Shown in pieces: positions 1 through 8,590 of a stretch of 64,000 nucleotides of DNA. The stretch spans positions 63,185,631 through 63,249,630 of the forward strand of contig CM028379.1 of assembly GCA_013146195.2 (NCBI GenBank). The letters run 5' to 3'. Made by a program: the position numbers and the translations under genes. Source of the DNA: Codonopsis lanceolata. Lineage: Eukaryota; Streptophyta; Magnoliopsida; Asterales; Campanulaceae. The notes beneath the pieces were generated by a model. That model was not told the origin of the DNA. It ran no database searches and worked only from the letters and a program-made list of their open reading frames with translations. Position 1 is the first letter of the stretch. Each line of letters begins with the position of its first letter.

Positions 1-337
1 TGTAGAGATAGGTTTTTGGGGTGTGGTTATTCCCACCCATATTATATAGTCACGTATATCACTAACTATGTGTTTCAATTAGCAACGCCAGATTAAAAAA
101 ATTAAGAAGAAAGGGGAAGGGAAAATTAAAAAAACAAAACAAAAAAAGGAGGGTGGCGCTGGGAGGAATTGAAGAAGAGGGAGCATGAAACAAAAAAGAG
201 GAATAAGAGAGGGGGTTGGGAAAACGGAAAAAGTAAAAAAATGGGAGACGAAAAAAAAAGGGAGAAAAAAGAAGGGGTTGAAGAAAAAAATAGCGAAAAA
301 GGGGCAACAATGTCTTTCTAATAAAGGGTGTTTCGTA
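1..337. other. A-rich stretch without a recognisable gene
   Basis: Purine-rich, strongly A-biased DNA. The open frames on both strands here consist of low-complexity Lys/Glu or Phe/Pro runs produced by this bias. I see no conserved protein or repeat boundary. Confidence 0.5.
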
Positions 338-597
338 CTCCATCCGTCCTTAAATTATCGTCCTTCTTTCTTTTTTCGTCTGTCCTAAAATAATTGTCCA
401 GTTTGAAACTTACACTTTTAGAACATCACTTTTACCGCTTTATCCTTACTTTTTCACCATACTTTAATTATGTGTCACATACACATAGGTTTTAAAGGAA
501 ACTACACATTAAATCAATATAAATAATCAAATCAATTATTTTTTTTAATAATCCGTGCGACGGGTTAACTAGGACAATAATTTAGGGATGAAGGGAT
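338..597. mobile_element. MITE, Stowaway/mariner-like (decayed)
   Basis: The left end reads CTCCATCCGTCCTTAAATTA directly after a TA. The right end (about 573-597) is an imperfect inverted copy sharing the TAAATTATTGTCC core. This is the 'ctccctccgtcc' terminus common in plant Tc1/mariner-derived MITEs. The right TA is not preserved. Just inside the right end, a small CCGT/ACGG hairpin and CTAG (569-572) resemble a Helitron 3' end, but the next base is G rather than T. Confidence 0.5.
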
Positions 598-1254
598 CAA
601 TAAAGAAGTGGGATGTATTTAGATGGTTGGGGGTTCAACTAGTGCCACCAAAGGGAGAAAAAAAGGGTTAGACTAACCACACACCAACATCTACTTTCTA
701 CACTCTAATTCTATTTATACTCCACTTATTTAACAAATTTTCTAACTTTATTTTTACACCCCGTCCTAACTTCCTATTTTACCCTTTTAAATTCCATACC
801 TCACTCATCATATTCTATACCCCAATTTTATTTACACCTCACCAATTTAAGTCACCAACCAACCTTCGTCCACTCAATTAATATCCAATCACCCTCATTA
901 GCCCAGCAAATACGTGATTTCGAAAATATTAAACATTTGATACACAGTAGGAGGAATGTGATTCCATAGCATTTAAAATAAAAAATTAAATATAAACATA
1001 AATATTTGGTGAACAGCAAACACATGATTCCATAGAATAGAAAATAAAAAATTAAACATAAACCCAAATTAGACCAATGGTGCAGGAGTTGCTTGAGAAT
1101 TCTTCGAAAGGGCGGGAGAGCACCAGATTTTGTATTAGTGTTTGACCCAAATTTTGTATTACGTTAGATTTGAAAATGGGTTGTGACTTGTGCGCCCTGG
1201 TTTGGAGCACAAAATAAGATATGTGCGACCATGAATTGGTGCACATAAAGTGGT

Positions 1255-1375
1255 GTGAGTGGCAGACATGTGGTGCACGATAGGAGGACTGTGCGGCAGC
1301 CATATGGTGCACAACAAGAGGATTGTGCGACAGACATGTGGTGCATAGCACGAGGAATGTGCAACACACTAGAGC
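1255..1375. repeat. Degenerate tandem repeat, ~35 bp unit, three copies
   Basis: Three successive units each contain a GACAGACATGTGGTGCA-like core followed by an AGGAxTGTGC-like segment. Open frames read through the repeat on both strands but show no family resemblance. Confidence 0.55.
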
Positions 1376-1775
1376 CGCACAAACAGACTAACAACAGTTC
1401 AAAATTTTTGAAAAAATTCGGTAAAAATGAAATTTTAATCGAGGAAAATGGAAGGAATACTTATATTATTTGTCTACATAATTTCTTTAGGCTCCATGCA
1501 TGATATTTTTTCAACAATGTGATGTTTATGGCTTGAGTTTGAAATAATTTTTTTGTAAGAAATTTAGTAGAGGAGAAAAAGTAAAGAAAAGTAAAAATAG
1601 AGGGAATATATTCAACATGTATAAAATTTAGTGAGTGTGTTATTATAATATTTGGGGTGTAAGTAGAATATATTTACATTTTATATAATGACTTATAATT
1701 AAGTAATAAGGTGTAGAAAGAAATTATTGAGGTGCTTTTAATAGAAAGATGTCTTTTGTTATTTTACGCAGTGAC

Positions 1776-1777
<2 letters not shown>

Positions 1778-1861
<84 letters not shown>
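1778..1861. repeat. (TA)n microsatellite
   Basis: About 84 bp of uninterrupted TA dinucleotides. Shorter TA tracts recur near 2180-2200, 2238-2247 and 2521-2546. Confidence 0.95.
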
Positions 1862-1865
<4 letters not shown>

Positions 1866-1905
1866 TTGGGTGTAGATAGTTCATCTTGATGTGTGGTTAG
1901 TCCGA

Positions 1906-2516
1906 TCTATTATACAATAGAGCTCAGTAGGATAAAGAGCGGCTGAGATTGATTATTTTTACTTATATCAAACGGCTGTAATTTATTCCCCGCACAACCC
2001 TTATCCCTCTGAGTCTCCCTCTCCCTCTACGATTCCAACTTCCCTACGGTTTCTCCAAAATCCCCCTAAATCGGGGAATCAATTATCTGGCCCAACCTCA
2101 CCATCTCTTCCTCTCTATGAAATCTCCGTCATCTGCCCGCTTCATCTCTCTCTCACGTATGTGAGGTCGACCTTCAATCTATATATATATATATATATAT
2201 TCTCTCTCACGTATGTGAGGCTGACCTTCAATCAATCTATATATATATCTATTATACAATAGAGCTCAGTAGGATAAAGAACGGCTGAGATTGATTATTT
2301 TTACTTATATCAAACGGCTGTAATTTATTCCCCACACAACCCTTATCCCTCTGAGTCCCCCTCTCCCTCTACGATTCCAACTTCCCTACGGTTTCTCCAA
2401 AATCCCCCTGAATCGGGAAATCAATTATCTGGCCCAACCTCACCATCTCCTCCTCTCTATGAAATCTCCGTCATCTGCCCGCTTCATCTCTCTCTCACGT
2501 ATGTGAGGTCGACCTT

Positions 2517-2551
<35 letters not shown>

Positions 2552-3201
2552 ACAGCTCAGTTTATACGTGTACAATTCACTTGGGATAAAAAGTGGCTAT
2601 GATTAATTTTGGATACCTGTGAAATTGAGTTGGGATAAAAAGTGGCTATGATTAATTTTTTTACTTTAATCTTACGGCTGTAATTCCCTCAACGGTTATT
2701 AACTGTCTTTTGTCTAACTCAATTTACCAACGTAACTAAATTTAACTCTCTCTCTCTCTCACAGTTTTACAGTTAATATTTTACGGTTTTACAGTTTTAC
2801 ATTTTTATGGTTGCGAAAATTTGTATTTGTATTTTTTTATTTTTAATTGTTATCGTAATTAACTTAATCAATTTAATTTTCTCCCAACCCGTAATTTAGT
2901 ATACAAATTTTAAAAATTTTAAAAAAAATATTAAGTTTTGTAATTTGAAATATTTGTTTTTTTTCTTTTTAATTGTTATCGTAATTAACTTAATCAATTT
3001 AATTATTGTCCGGCCCGTTTTTTCCGGCCCGCAATTTCGTATACAAATTATTAATTAATCCCTCCGTTCCTGGTAAAAAGACCCCGTTTGAAAGTCAATT
3101 TTTTAAAGAAAATAATATTTTTAATAGTTCATTTCCACAGTATCTGCTTCATTTATTAATAAAATTTGGCGCCGTGCCATCGGCACGGGTAAGAGTACTA
3201 G
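1906..3201 (+). mobile_element. Non-autonomous Helitron with repeated 5' heads
   Basis: The 3' end is diagnostic: a 7 bp stem CCGTGCC (3172-3178) / GGCACGG (3182-3188), then CTAG at 3198-3201 followed by host T. The 5' head TCTATTATACAATAGAGCTC occurs at 1906 and again at 2248, and a diverged third head without the leading TC lies at about 2541. The first two heads carry nearly identical ~290 bp units. The interior (cttaatcaatttaat, gcaatttcgtatacaaatta) is the same family as the head region of the large Helitron near 28.9-29.8 kb. No coding capacity is seen. Confidence 0.75.
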
Positions 3202-3281
3202 TTAAAAAAAAAGAGCACTTCCCAAGAGGATCCGAACCGTTGATTGGTCAACAATATATTTTCTCCTCTCCCAACAGTATT

Positions 3282-3290
3282 AAACCCTAA
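3282..3290 (+). promoter_or_regulatory. Telo-box upstream of the CCDC86-like gene
   Basis: AAACCCTAA lies 41 bp upstream of the ATG at 3332. Telo-boxes are typical promoter elements of plant ribosomal-protein and ribosome-biogenesis genes, which fits the downstream product. It lies outside the Helitron that ends at 3201. Confidence 0.6.
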
Positions 3291-3331
3291 TTTTTGTTTG
3301 CAGAAAACCAAAAAGGCGACCCTCCTAATCC

Positions 3332-3925
3332 ATGGCGTGTACGATAGATTTCAGGCGTCTAGACGAAGGCTTCGGCGGCAAAACCTACAAGCGAAAGAGA
3401 TCCGAACAACAACTTAATCAGAAAATACACGAGGACGATGATGGTGTTGGCTCTATGGATGTCGACGGCACCGAAGTGGAAGGAACTGCCGGTCTTCCCC
3501 CGTCATCGAAGAGGCAAGCGGTTCCTTCTTCCAAAGATCCTAACAAACCGGTGTTTGGAAATCCTACTTACGACGGTGTCATTGCCGGCAGAGTTTCGGG
3601 GCAGAATTGGAAGCAGCCCAGGACTCACCGATCTTCGGCTGTTAAGGTGAGCCTGAAAGGAACAATGTTTGAGGAAAGGGCGAGGCAGAAGGAGGTGAAG
3701 AAGGCGTACAAGGAGAGGATGACGGAGCTCAAGGAGGAGATTAGGAAGAACAAGGTGGAGAAGAGGAAGAAAAAGGAGGAGAGGGAGAAGAAGAAGAAGG
3801 AGAACATTCTCAGAACTGGTACCAAGTATCAGAAGATCACTAATCCCAAGACTCTGAAGAAAATTGCTAACTCTAACCAGAGAAAGCAACTCAAGGTTGT
3901 TCCTGATAGTGTTCTCAAGAAATAG
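3332..3925 (+). CDS. CCDC86/Cgr1-like ribosome-biogenesis protein, 197 aa
   Basis: Intronless frame of 197 residues with a favourable start context (ccATGG). Residues 1-90 are polar and probably disordered, with a basic KRKR stretch near residue 20 and an acidic patch near 34-50. Residues about 90-197 match the Cgr1/CCDC86 pattern: an invariant-type Trp in SGQNWK, then a long Lys/Glu-rich charged helix (about 110-158), then KYQKITNPKTLKKI and a basic QRKQL tail. Family members are nucleolar and act in pre-rRNA processing for the large ribosomal subunit (established for yeast Cgr1). The upstream telo-box supports co-regulation with ribosome genes. A Helitron ends 130 bp upstream of the ATG. 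The gene converges on the PPR gene. Confidence 0.85.
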   Translation: MACTIDFRRLDEGFGGKTYKRKRSEQQLNQKIHEDDDGVGSMDVDGTEVEGTAGLPPSSKRQAVPSSKDPNKPVFGNPTYDGVIAGRVSGQNWKQPRTHRSSAVKVSLKGTMFEERARQKEVKKAYKERMTELKEEIRKNKVEKRKKKEEREKKKKENILRTGTKYQKITNPKTLKKIANSNQRKQLKVVPDSVLKK

Positions 3926-4060
3926 ATTCTCACAATGTCTTTGTTTCTTAGTCTGCCGACGATGCACAATTGAATTTTCTAAGGTTTTTATTTGGTGTTG
4001 GTGATGAAAATGTTGGTCAGGGAAGAAAGAATGTTTGTATTTGTTTTTTGTCTATAAAAG

Positions 4061-6574
4061 TTACCAATAATCTCCACAGGAACAAAACCCATCTCTGAAA
4101 TGATGGAACCTGCTGGAATCTCTAACTGTGATATCCCTACCAACAATTTTCGAAATCACCTTGATTGCAGCATGGCAGTCTGTGCAAGCCCTCAGGTTCT
4201 TCATCACGACTATTGGCGACCCTTCTGGTGTACTGATCAGTGCATAAGCAATTGCTAGCCTCTCACTGTGATACTTAAGAGATTCTAATTTGATTTCCTC
4301 GTCCACATTGTGTAGAACAACACTTGTGTTTGGCTTGTAACCTTCCTTTTCCATCTTCTTTCCCAATGCTTCGATCTTTGTCCTAATCTCCTCAATCTGT
4401 GGGTGCATCCTATCGTTTGCAGCAAAGACGTGAACCTTGTGTTTGATTTCAACCCAACTATGCGCTGCCACCTTCTTAACTCCTCTATCCTTCATAGCCT
4501 TCATAACCTTTCCCACGTTCTCCCATTCTGCAGCTTCTGCATAGATATTAGACATGGCGACATAAGGAGCTGCATCTCTAATAACCTTCATGTTGAAGAG
4601 GGCATCTGCAGCCCTTTTCGCAAGCTCTTGATTCTTATGAATCCTGCATGAGTTCAAGACAGATGACCAGATGATCTCATCCGCCTCAAAAGGCATTTGA
4701 GCCATTAATTTCTCCGCTACCTTGAATCGTCCGCTTCTGCACAAGATATCAACCATTGATGCGTAGTGTTCTCTCTTTGGAATAAGGTTATAGGCCTGAG
4801 TCATGGAGTTGAAGTGATGCAGTCCTTCCTCAACGAGCCCACAGTGGCTACAAGCAGTTAACACAGACAGGAAGCTGACTGAATTTGGCTCAAGACCAGA
4901 TTGTATCAACTCTTTGAAGGATCTTAGAGTGGCCTCCCCATCCCCATTCTGAGCATAAGCCGAGATCAATGCATTCCAAGAGACAACATTCCTGCGAGGC
5001 ATCTCTTGAAATGTTTGAATGGCATTGTTTAAGGACCCACACTTTGCATACATGTCTAGTACAGCGCTACCACAGTAAACATTTGACATGCACCCTGATG
5101 TGATTATGCATGAGTGCAACTGTTTCCCTAGCGAAAGGGAGGCCAGGTTTGCGGAAGCTCTTACGGTGCTGGAAAAAGTTGCTTGGTCAGTCCAGACACC
5201 GGCTTTGCGCATCTCCTTGAAAAGCTCAAGAGCTTCATTATGGAATCCTCTTTGAACGTAAGCTGAGATCATAGCAGTCCATGGAACCGAGCTCTTGTAA
5301 GCGAGACTTGCAAATATCACATAGGCTTCGTCAAATTTGTTGCATTTGGCATACATGTCAACTAGTGCATTACCAACCAGAATATCTGAATCGGCTGTCG
5401 TTACCAAGGTCTGCGCATGGATTTGTCTACCCATTTCCAAATCTTGTTTATTTGATGCAAGGCTCAACATTGTCGCAAAAGGAAATTGTCTCCGATCGAG
5501 TTTTGTCAACTGTAATTCACGTAAGAGATCTATGGATTCCTTCTGTTGCCCATTCCATACATATGCAGTGATGATCACATTGTAAGAAACAACATCCAAC
5601 CAAGGCATCTCTTCGAAGAGTTTTTTTGCATCATCAATACAATTATGCTTTGAGTAGAAATCAAGTAAAGCATTGGCCACAAATACATTCCAAACAAAAT
5701 TGGTCTTGACCACCTCTGCATGAATTTGTAGCCCAAGATCAATGTCATCGAGCCCCATACTAGCACATACTACAGCTGCAAAAGTGAACTCAGATGGCTT
5801 TAAACCCAAATTTTGCATTTCCATGAAGAAGTTAATCGCCTGCTCGTTCAACCCATCTTTCGAGTAGCCGGTTATCATTGCATTAAAAGTCACGGAATCC
5901 CTTGTGGGCATATCCTTCAAGAGCTGATTAGCAAAATCAAGATTTCGAGATTTGCAGTAAGAATCAAGTAAGCTGTTGCAAACCATAAGGGTGGAATCGT
6001 ACCCCATTTTGAGAATATGAGCATGCACTTGAACTATTTGTTTGGCTGTGACACTGTCATCACAACCTGATAAGAGAGTAGCAAAAGTAACATAATCAGG
6101 AGTTGTTCCCCACCGGCACATTTCGGCATAGAGCTTAAAAGCTTCCATGGGTTGACAGTGCTTCGAATATCCACCAATTAATATCGTCCATGACACTTGC
6201 GTTCGAACATCCATTTGATCAAATAATGTTCTCGCACAAGGGAGATTACCTGATTTTAAGTATGCAGAAATCAATGTATTCGTTGACCATGCGTTTTTGT
6301 GGGGCATTTGATCGAACAGCTGGCGTGCCTGGGATAGCTGGCCATTTGCTGCAAGACGTTGAAGCTGAAAGTTGGAGCGACAAGTGTTTGGGTCAAACCC
6401 AGTTTTAATGATTCTAGCGTCGACTAAAGTACCGGCAATATGGTGGGTTAACTGTGGAAGTTGAAGGACATGTGTATGATTGTGGAATGCATTTCCTGTT
6501 CTAAATCTTTGACACGGTTTCATAGGAAAAGACGAACTAAAATAATAATGGCTGCGCCTAAGCTTTTGTTTCAA
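4061..6574 (-). CDS. Pentatricopeptide repeat protein, PLS class with E and DYW domains
   Basis: Intronless 837-residue frame, typical of plant PPR genes. Tandem PPR motifs run from about residue 65 to 650 (recurring VSWNALISAYAQNG, NALVDMYAKC and LFDQMP signatures). An E/E+ region follows, then a complete DYW domain ending in CSCGDYW. The DYW deaminase signature is intact: HSE at 769-771, CxxC at 797/800, and C831/C833 before the terminal DYW. DYW proteins bind organellar transcripts and catalyse C-to-U editing in mitochondria or plastids. From family knowledge the closest match I recognise is Arabidopsis At2g01510, with the same IIKTGFDPNTCRSNF-type N-terminus. The first Met is used; Met18 is a possible alternative. 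The basic N-terminus suits organelle targeting. The RNA target cannot be inferred. Confidence 0.93.
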   Translation of the reverse strand: MKQKLRRSHYYFSSSFPMKPCQRFRTGNAFHNHTHVLQLPQLTHHIAGTLVDARIIKTGFDPNTCRSNFQLQRLAANGQLSQARQLFDQMPHKNAWSTNTLISAYLKSGNLPCARTLFDQMDVRTQVSWTILIGGYSKHCQPMEAFKLYAEMCRWGTTPDYVTFATLLSGCDDSVTAKQIVQVHAHILKMGYDSTLMVCNSLLDSYCKSRNLDFANQLLKDMPTRDSVTFNAMITGYSKDGLNEQAINFFMEMQNLGLKPSEFTFAAVVCASMGLDDIDLGLQIHAEVVKTNFVWNVFVANALLDFYSKHNCIDDAKKLFEEMPWLDVVSYNVIITAYVWNGQQKESIDLLRELQLTKLDRRQFPFATMLSLASNKQDLEMGRQIHAQTLVTTADSDILVGNALVDMYAKCNKFDEAYVIFASLAYKSSVPWTAMISAYVQRGFHNEALELFKEMRKAGVWTDQATFSSTVRASANLASLSLGKQLHSCIITSGCMSNVYCGSAVLDMYAKCGSLNNAIQTFQEMPRRNVVSWNALISAYAQNGDGEATLRSFKELIQSGLEPNSVSFLSVLTACSHCGLVEEGLHHFNSMTQAYNLIPKREHYASMVDILCRSGRFKVAEKLMAQMPFEADEIIWSSVLNSCRIHKNQELAKRAADALFNMKVIRDAAPYVAMSNIYAEAAEWENVGKVMKAMKDRGVKKVAAHSWVEIKHKVHVFAANDRMHPQIEEIRTKIEALGKKMEKEGYKPNTSVVLHNVDEEIKLESLKYHSERLAIAYALISTPEGSPIVVMKNLRACTDCHAAIKVISKIVGRDITVRDSSRFHHFRDGFCSCGDYW

Positions 6575-6948
6575 CTATTAATGGCTACCATTTCTTCACA
6601 GATGAAATGGGCACTCTGCACTCTGCACTCTGATATTAATTGTCACAATGACAATTTCGGAGGTGGAGAGGGGATAAAGGGATCTTGTTTCAAATGGTAC
6701 CAAGGTATGAGTAAATGTATTGGCTGGTCCTGTTACGAGTTACGACTTAGAACTAGTAGCTCAAGATGGACGGAGCTAAAGAGGGGAAGTCAATATAGAT
6801 GTTGAACGAAATGAACTAACAATCATAAACCATAATGACATGCTAAGCCCAAATTCGACATCATGTGCACGTGTTGACACGGCCCAAGTATTTTGCAACA
6901 ACCAAAAGGTTTTAACCCGAGTAAATATCAACTCATAGTGAGCACGTC
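6575..6948. other. Upstream flank of the PPR gene
   Basis: About 370 bp upstream of the PPR start codon, presumably its promoter and 5' leader. I see no motif I can assign. The short plus-strand frame here is the antisense shadow of the PPR N-terminus. Confidence 0.4.
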
Positions 6949-6964
6949 AAGTCCTAAGCTGGCG

Positions 6965-7044
6965 CCGGACACGGGCTCACAAAGTGTGAGGCGCCTCGTG
7001 TGTTCGATCCCTTCTCATACCCCCCTTAGGTGGGGAAAAAAAAA
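6965..7044 (+). mobile_element. Short SINE-like insertion with 16 bp target duplication
   Basis: An 80 bp insert is bounded by perfect 16 bp direct repeats at 6949-6964 and 7045-7060 (AAGTCCTAAGCTGGCG). It contains a Pol III box B-like sequence GTTCGATCCC (7002-7011) and ends in a poly(A) run next to the right duplication. Long duplication plus A-tail indicates LINE-mediated retroposition. The box B suggests a tRNA-derived SINE, probably truncated at its 5' end since no clear box A is seen. Confidence 0.75.
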
Positions 7045-7060
7045 AAGTCCTAAGCTGGCG

Positions 7061-7260
7061 TGACAACCGCCCCACGTCACAAATGTGCTCCGTGGTTAAT
7101 GACATTAACTCCGCAGTTACATTCTTTGGCTATAAAAGCCTCGTTTCCATGGAAAACAAGGAATGCACACTTTGATATAGCTTAAACTCTGTCACTTTGT
7201 ATTCATTCATACACCGGCGTGTTCCCCAGGTTCTCAGCCCAAGTGTAAATTTTAAAGATC
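7061..7260 (+). other. Possible LTR remnant
   Basis: The sequence starts TGACAACCGCCCCACGTCAC and carries a TATA-like ctataaaagcc near 7131, followed by GC-richer DNA (caccggcgtgttcccc), as in many plant LTR U3/R regions. No second LTR or coding domain is present, so this is tentative. Confidence 0.25.
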
Positions 7261-8590
7261 AGATTTCCTAACCGTCTTGGGTATTTTTATTAATTTTATT
7301 TTCAAAATATTTTATTTATTTAGGTCATAATACATAATGATTTTTGATTGCTTGAGATCTAGCTTACTGAGTGTGTTTGTCATCGCGATTTGGTAACTTA
7401 ATTTTAAAGTTTTGAGTTTTTATTTGTAGTGATTGAAGAAAAAATGGGAGATGGATAAAGAAAGGTTGGTAGGACCAAAGGAAAGAAAGAAAATCTAAAA
7501 TTAGAGTCATTAAATTGCAAGAGAATAGGGATTGACAGTAGAGTACATGTACTAAACAAGAAGATGTGGTGTGTGAGAGAGAGAGAGAGAGTCTAAGTTG
7601 CTCAAGTAAGCATTCTATTGATATGAATGAATTCACCTCCAAGAACATCACAGCAGCACACTTCATTCTTGTAAAATAACAGATTATATATGTATATGTA
7701 TATATCGCTACACAATTGTTAGTAGCTTGCATGCATGTGGATGTGGATGTGGAGCTGCATACTCTCTTTCTCAGCAGTCAGCAGGAGCTTCAATTCGCTT
7801 CTGGATACATTTCTGGCTTTCTGCCATAAACAGATGGGGCAAAGTTTATTTTAGTGGATTGATCACTGATCAGGTTAGGTTTACAGTTCTTCATCGAGCT
7901 TTCAGATACAACTAAGTTACAGTTGTCTCAACAATATTATCCACTACCCGTCCGGCTGTATGCCGTCCGGATATACAACCAAGTTCCCACTATCTTCAAC
8001 AAGCTTATCAAGTAAACTCTTTACTCAAGATTGAAGAAGCAGCTCTGTGTGAAAGAACTGAAATGAGCTCTTATTTAGGTTGGTGGTGATGGAACATGAG
8101 AAAACGGTACCCAAAGGCCAAGGCATTGGGACGAAGACCAAGACTGCAAATAAATTTGTAAGTATAATTGACAAATGAGATACTCTAACCAGAATACATA
8201 TTTTAGGATTTTCTGTTCAACTTTGAACACCCATCATAAGTATATTGTATCACCCAAAGCCTAGTACACCAAGAACAGTGAATTTTCTGAAAATCACACT
8301 CTTCACTCATCTTTCTATAGAACACATAAAAAGGTCCAAGACAGGTCAGCTGAGTTGAAAAAATTGGCCACCTCTCTGCCTTTTAGTTAAACCACCAGTT
8401 GATTAGAACCCGTGGGTTCAATAACATGACTCTAGTCTTGTTCGAGTTCCAACAAGAGCTTATGGTTGTAAGCAAATAACACTTTCTCCGTCCAGGGACT
8501 CCAAATTCATCTAAAGTGTGAACCACCGAGAATTCTGATCTTGACCAATAAAAAATTTAGCACCACCAACAGGCCAACTGGGAAATTTGC
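7261..8590. other. Downstream flank and probable 3' UTR of the SIA1-like gene
   Basis: AT-rich DNA between the upstream repeats and the stop codon of the minus-strand sialyltransferase-like gene. It holds a (GA)n run at about 7577-7591. Its short open frames show no conservation. The part next to 8590 is likely 3' UTR. Confidence 0.4.

Larger units (their letters stand above)
671..1902. mobile_element. TIR element, non-autonomous, ~1.2 kb
   Basis: The left end (from 671) begins GACTAACCACACACCAACAT. The right end is an imperfect inverted copy finishing at 1902, with the similarity extending about 45 bp inward. The interior has no transposase. It contains a degenerate tandem repeat near 1255-1375 and a long (TA)n tract at 1778-1861. 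I could not define a target-site duplication, so the superfamily is open. Confidence 0.5.

Noticed and set aside
62..343. Membrane-like Phe/Pro-rich ORF
   Set aside because: It arises from purine-rich low-complexity DNA on the opposite strand.
549..572. A fifth Helitron 3' end (CCGTGCGACGGG...CTAG)
   Set aside because: The base after CTAG is G, the stem is only 4 bp, and no matching 5' head was found; it lies within a MITE arm.
3503..3967. Leu-rich antisense ORF opposite the CCDC86-like gene
   Set aside because: It is the complement of the Lys/Glu-rich code; GAG/AAG codons read as Leu/Phe on the other strand.
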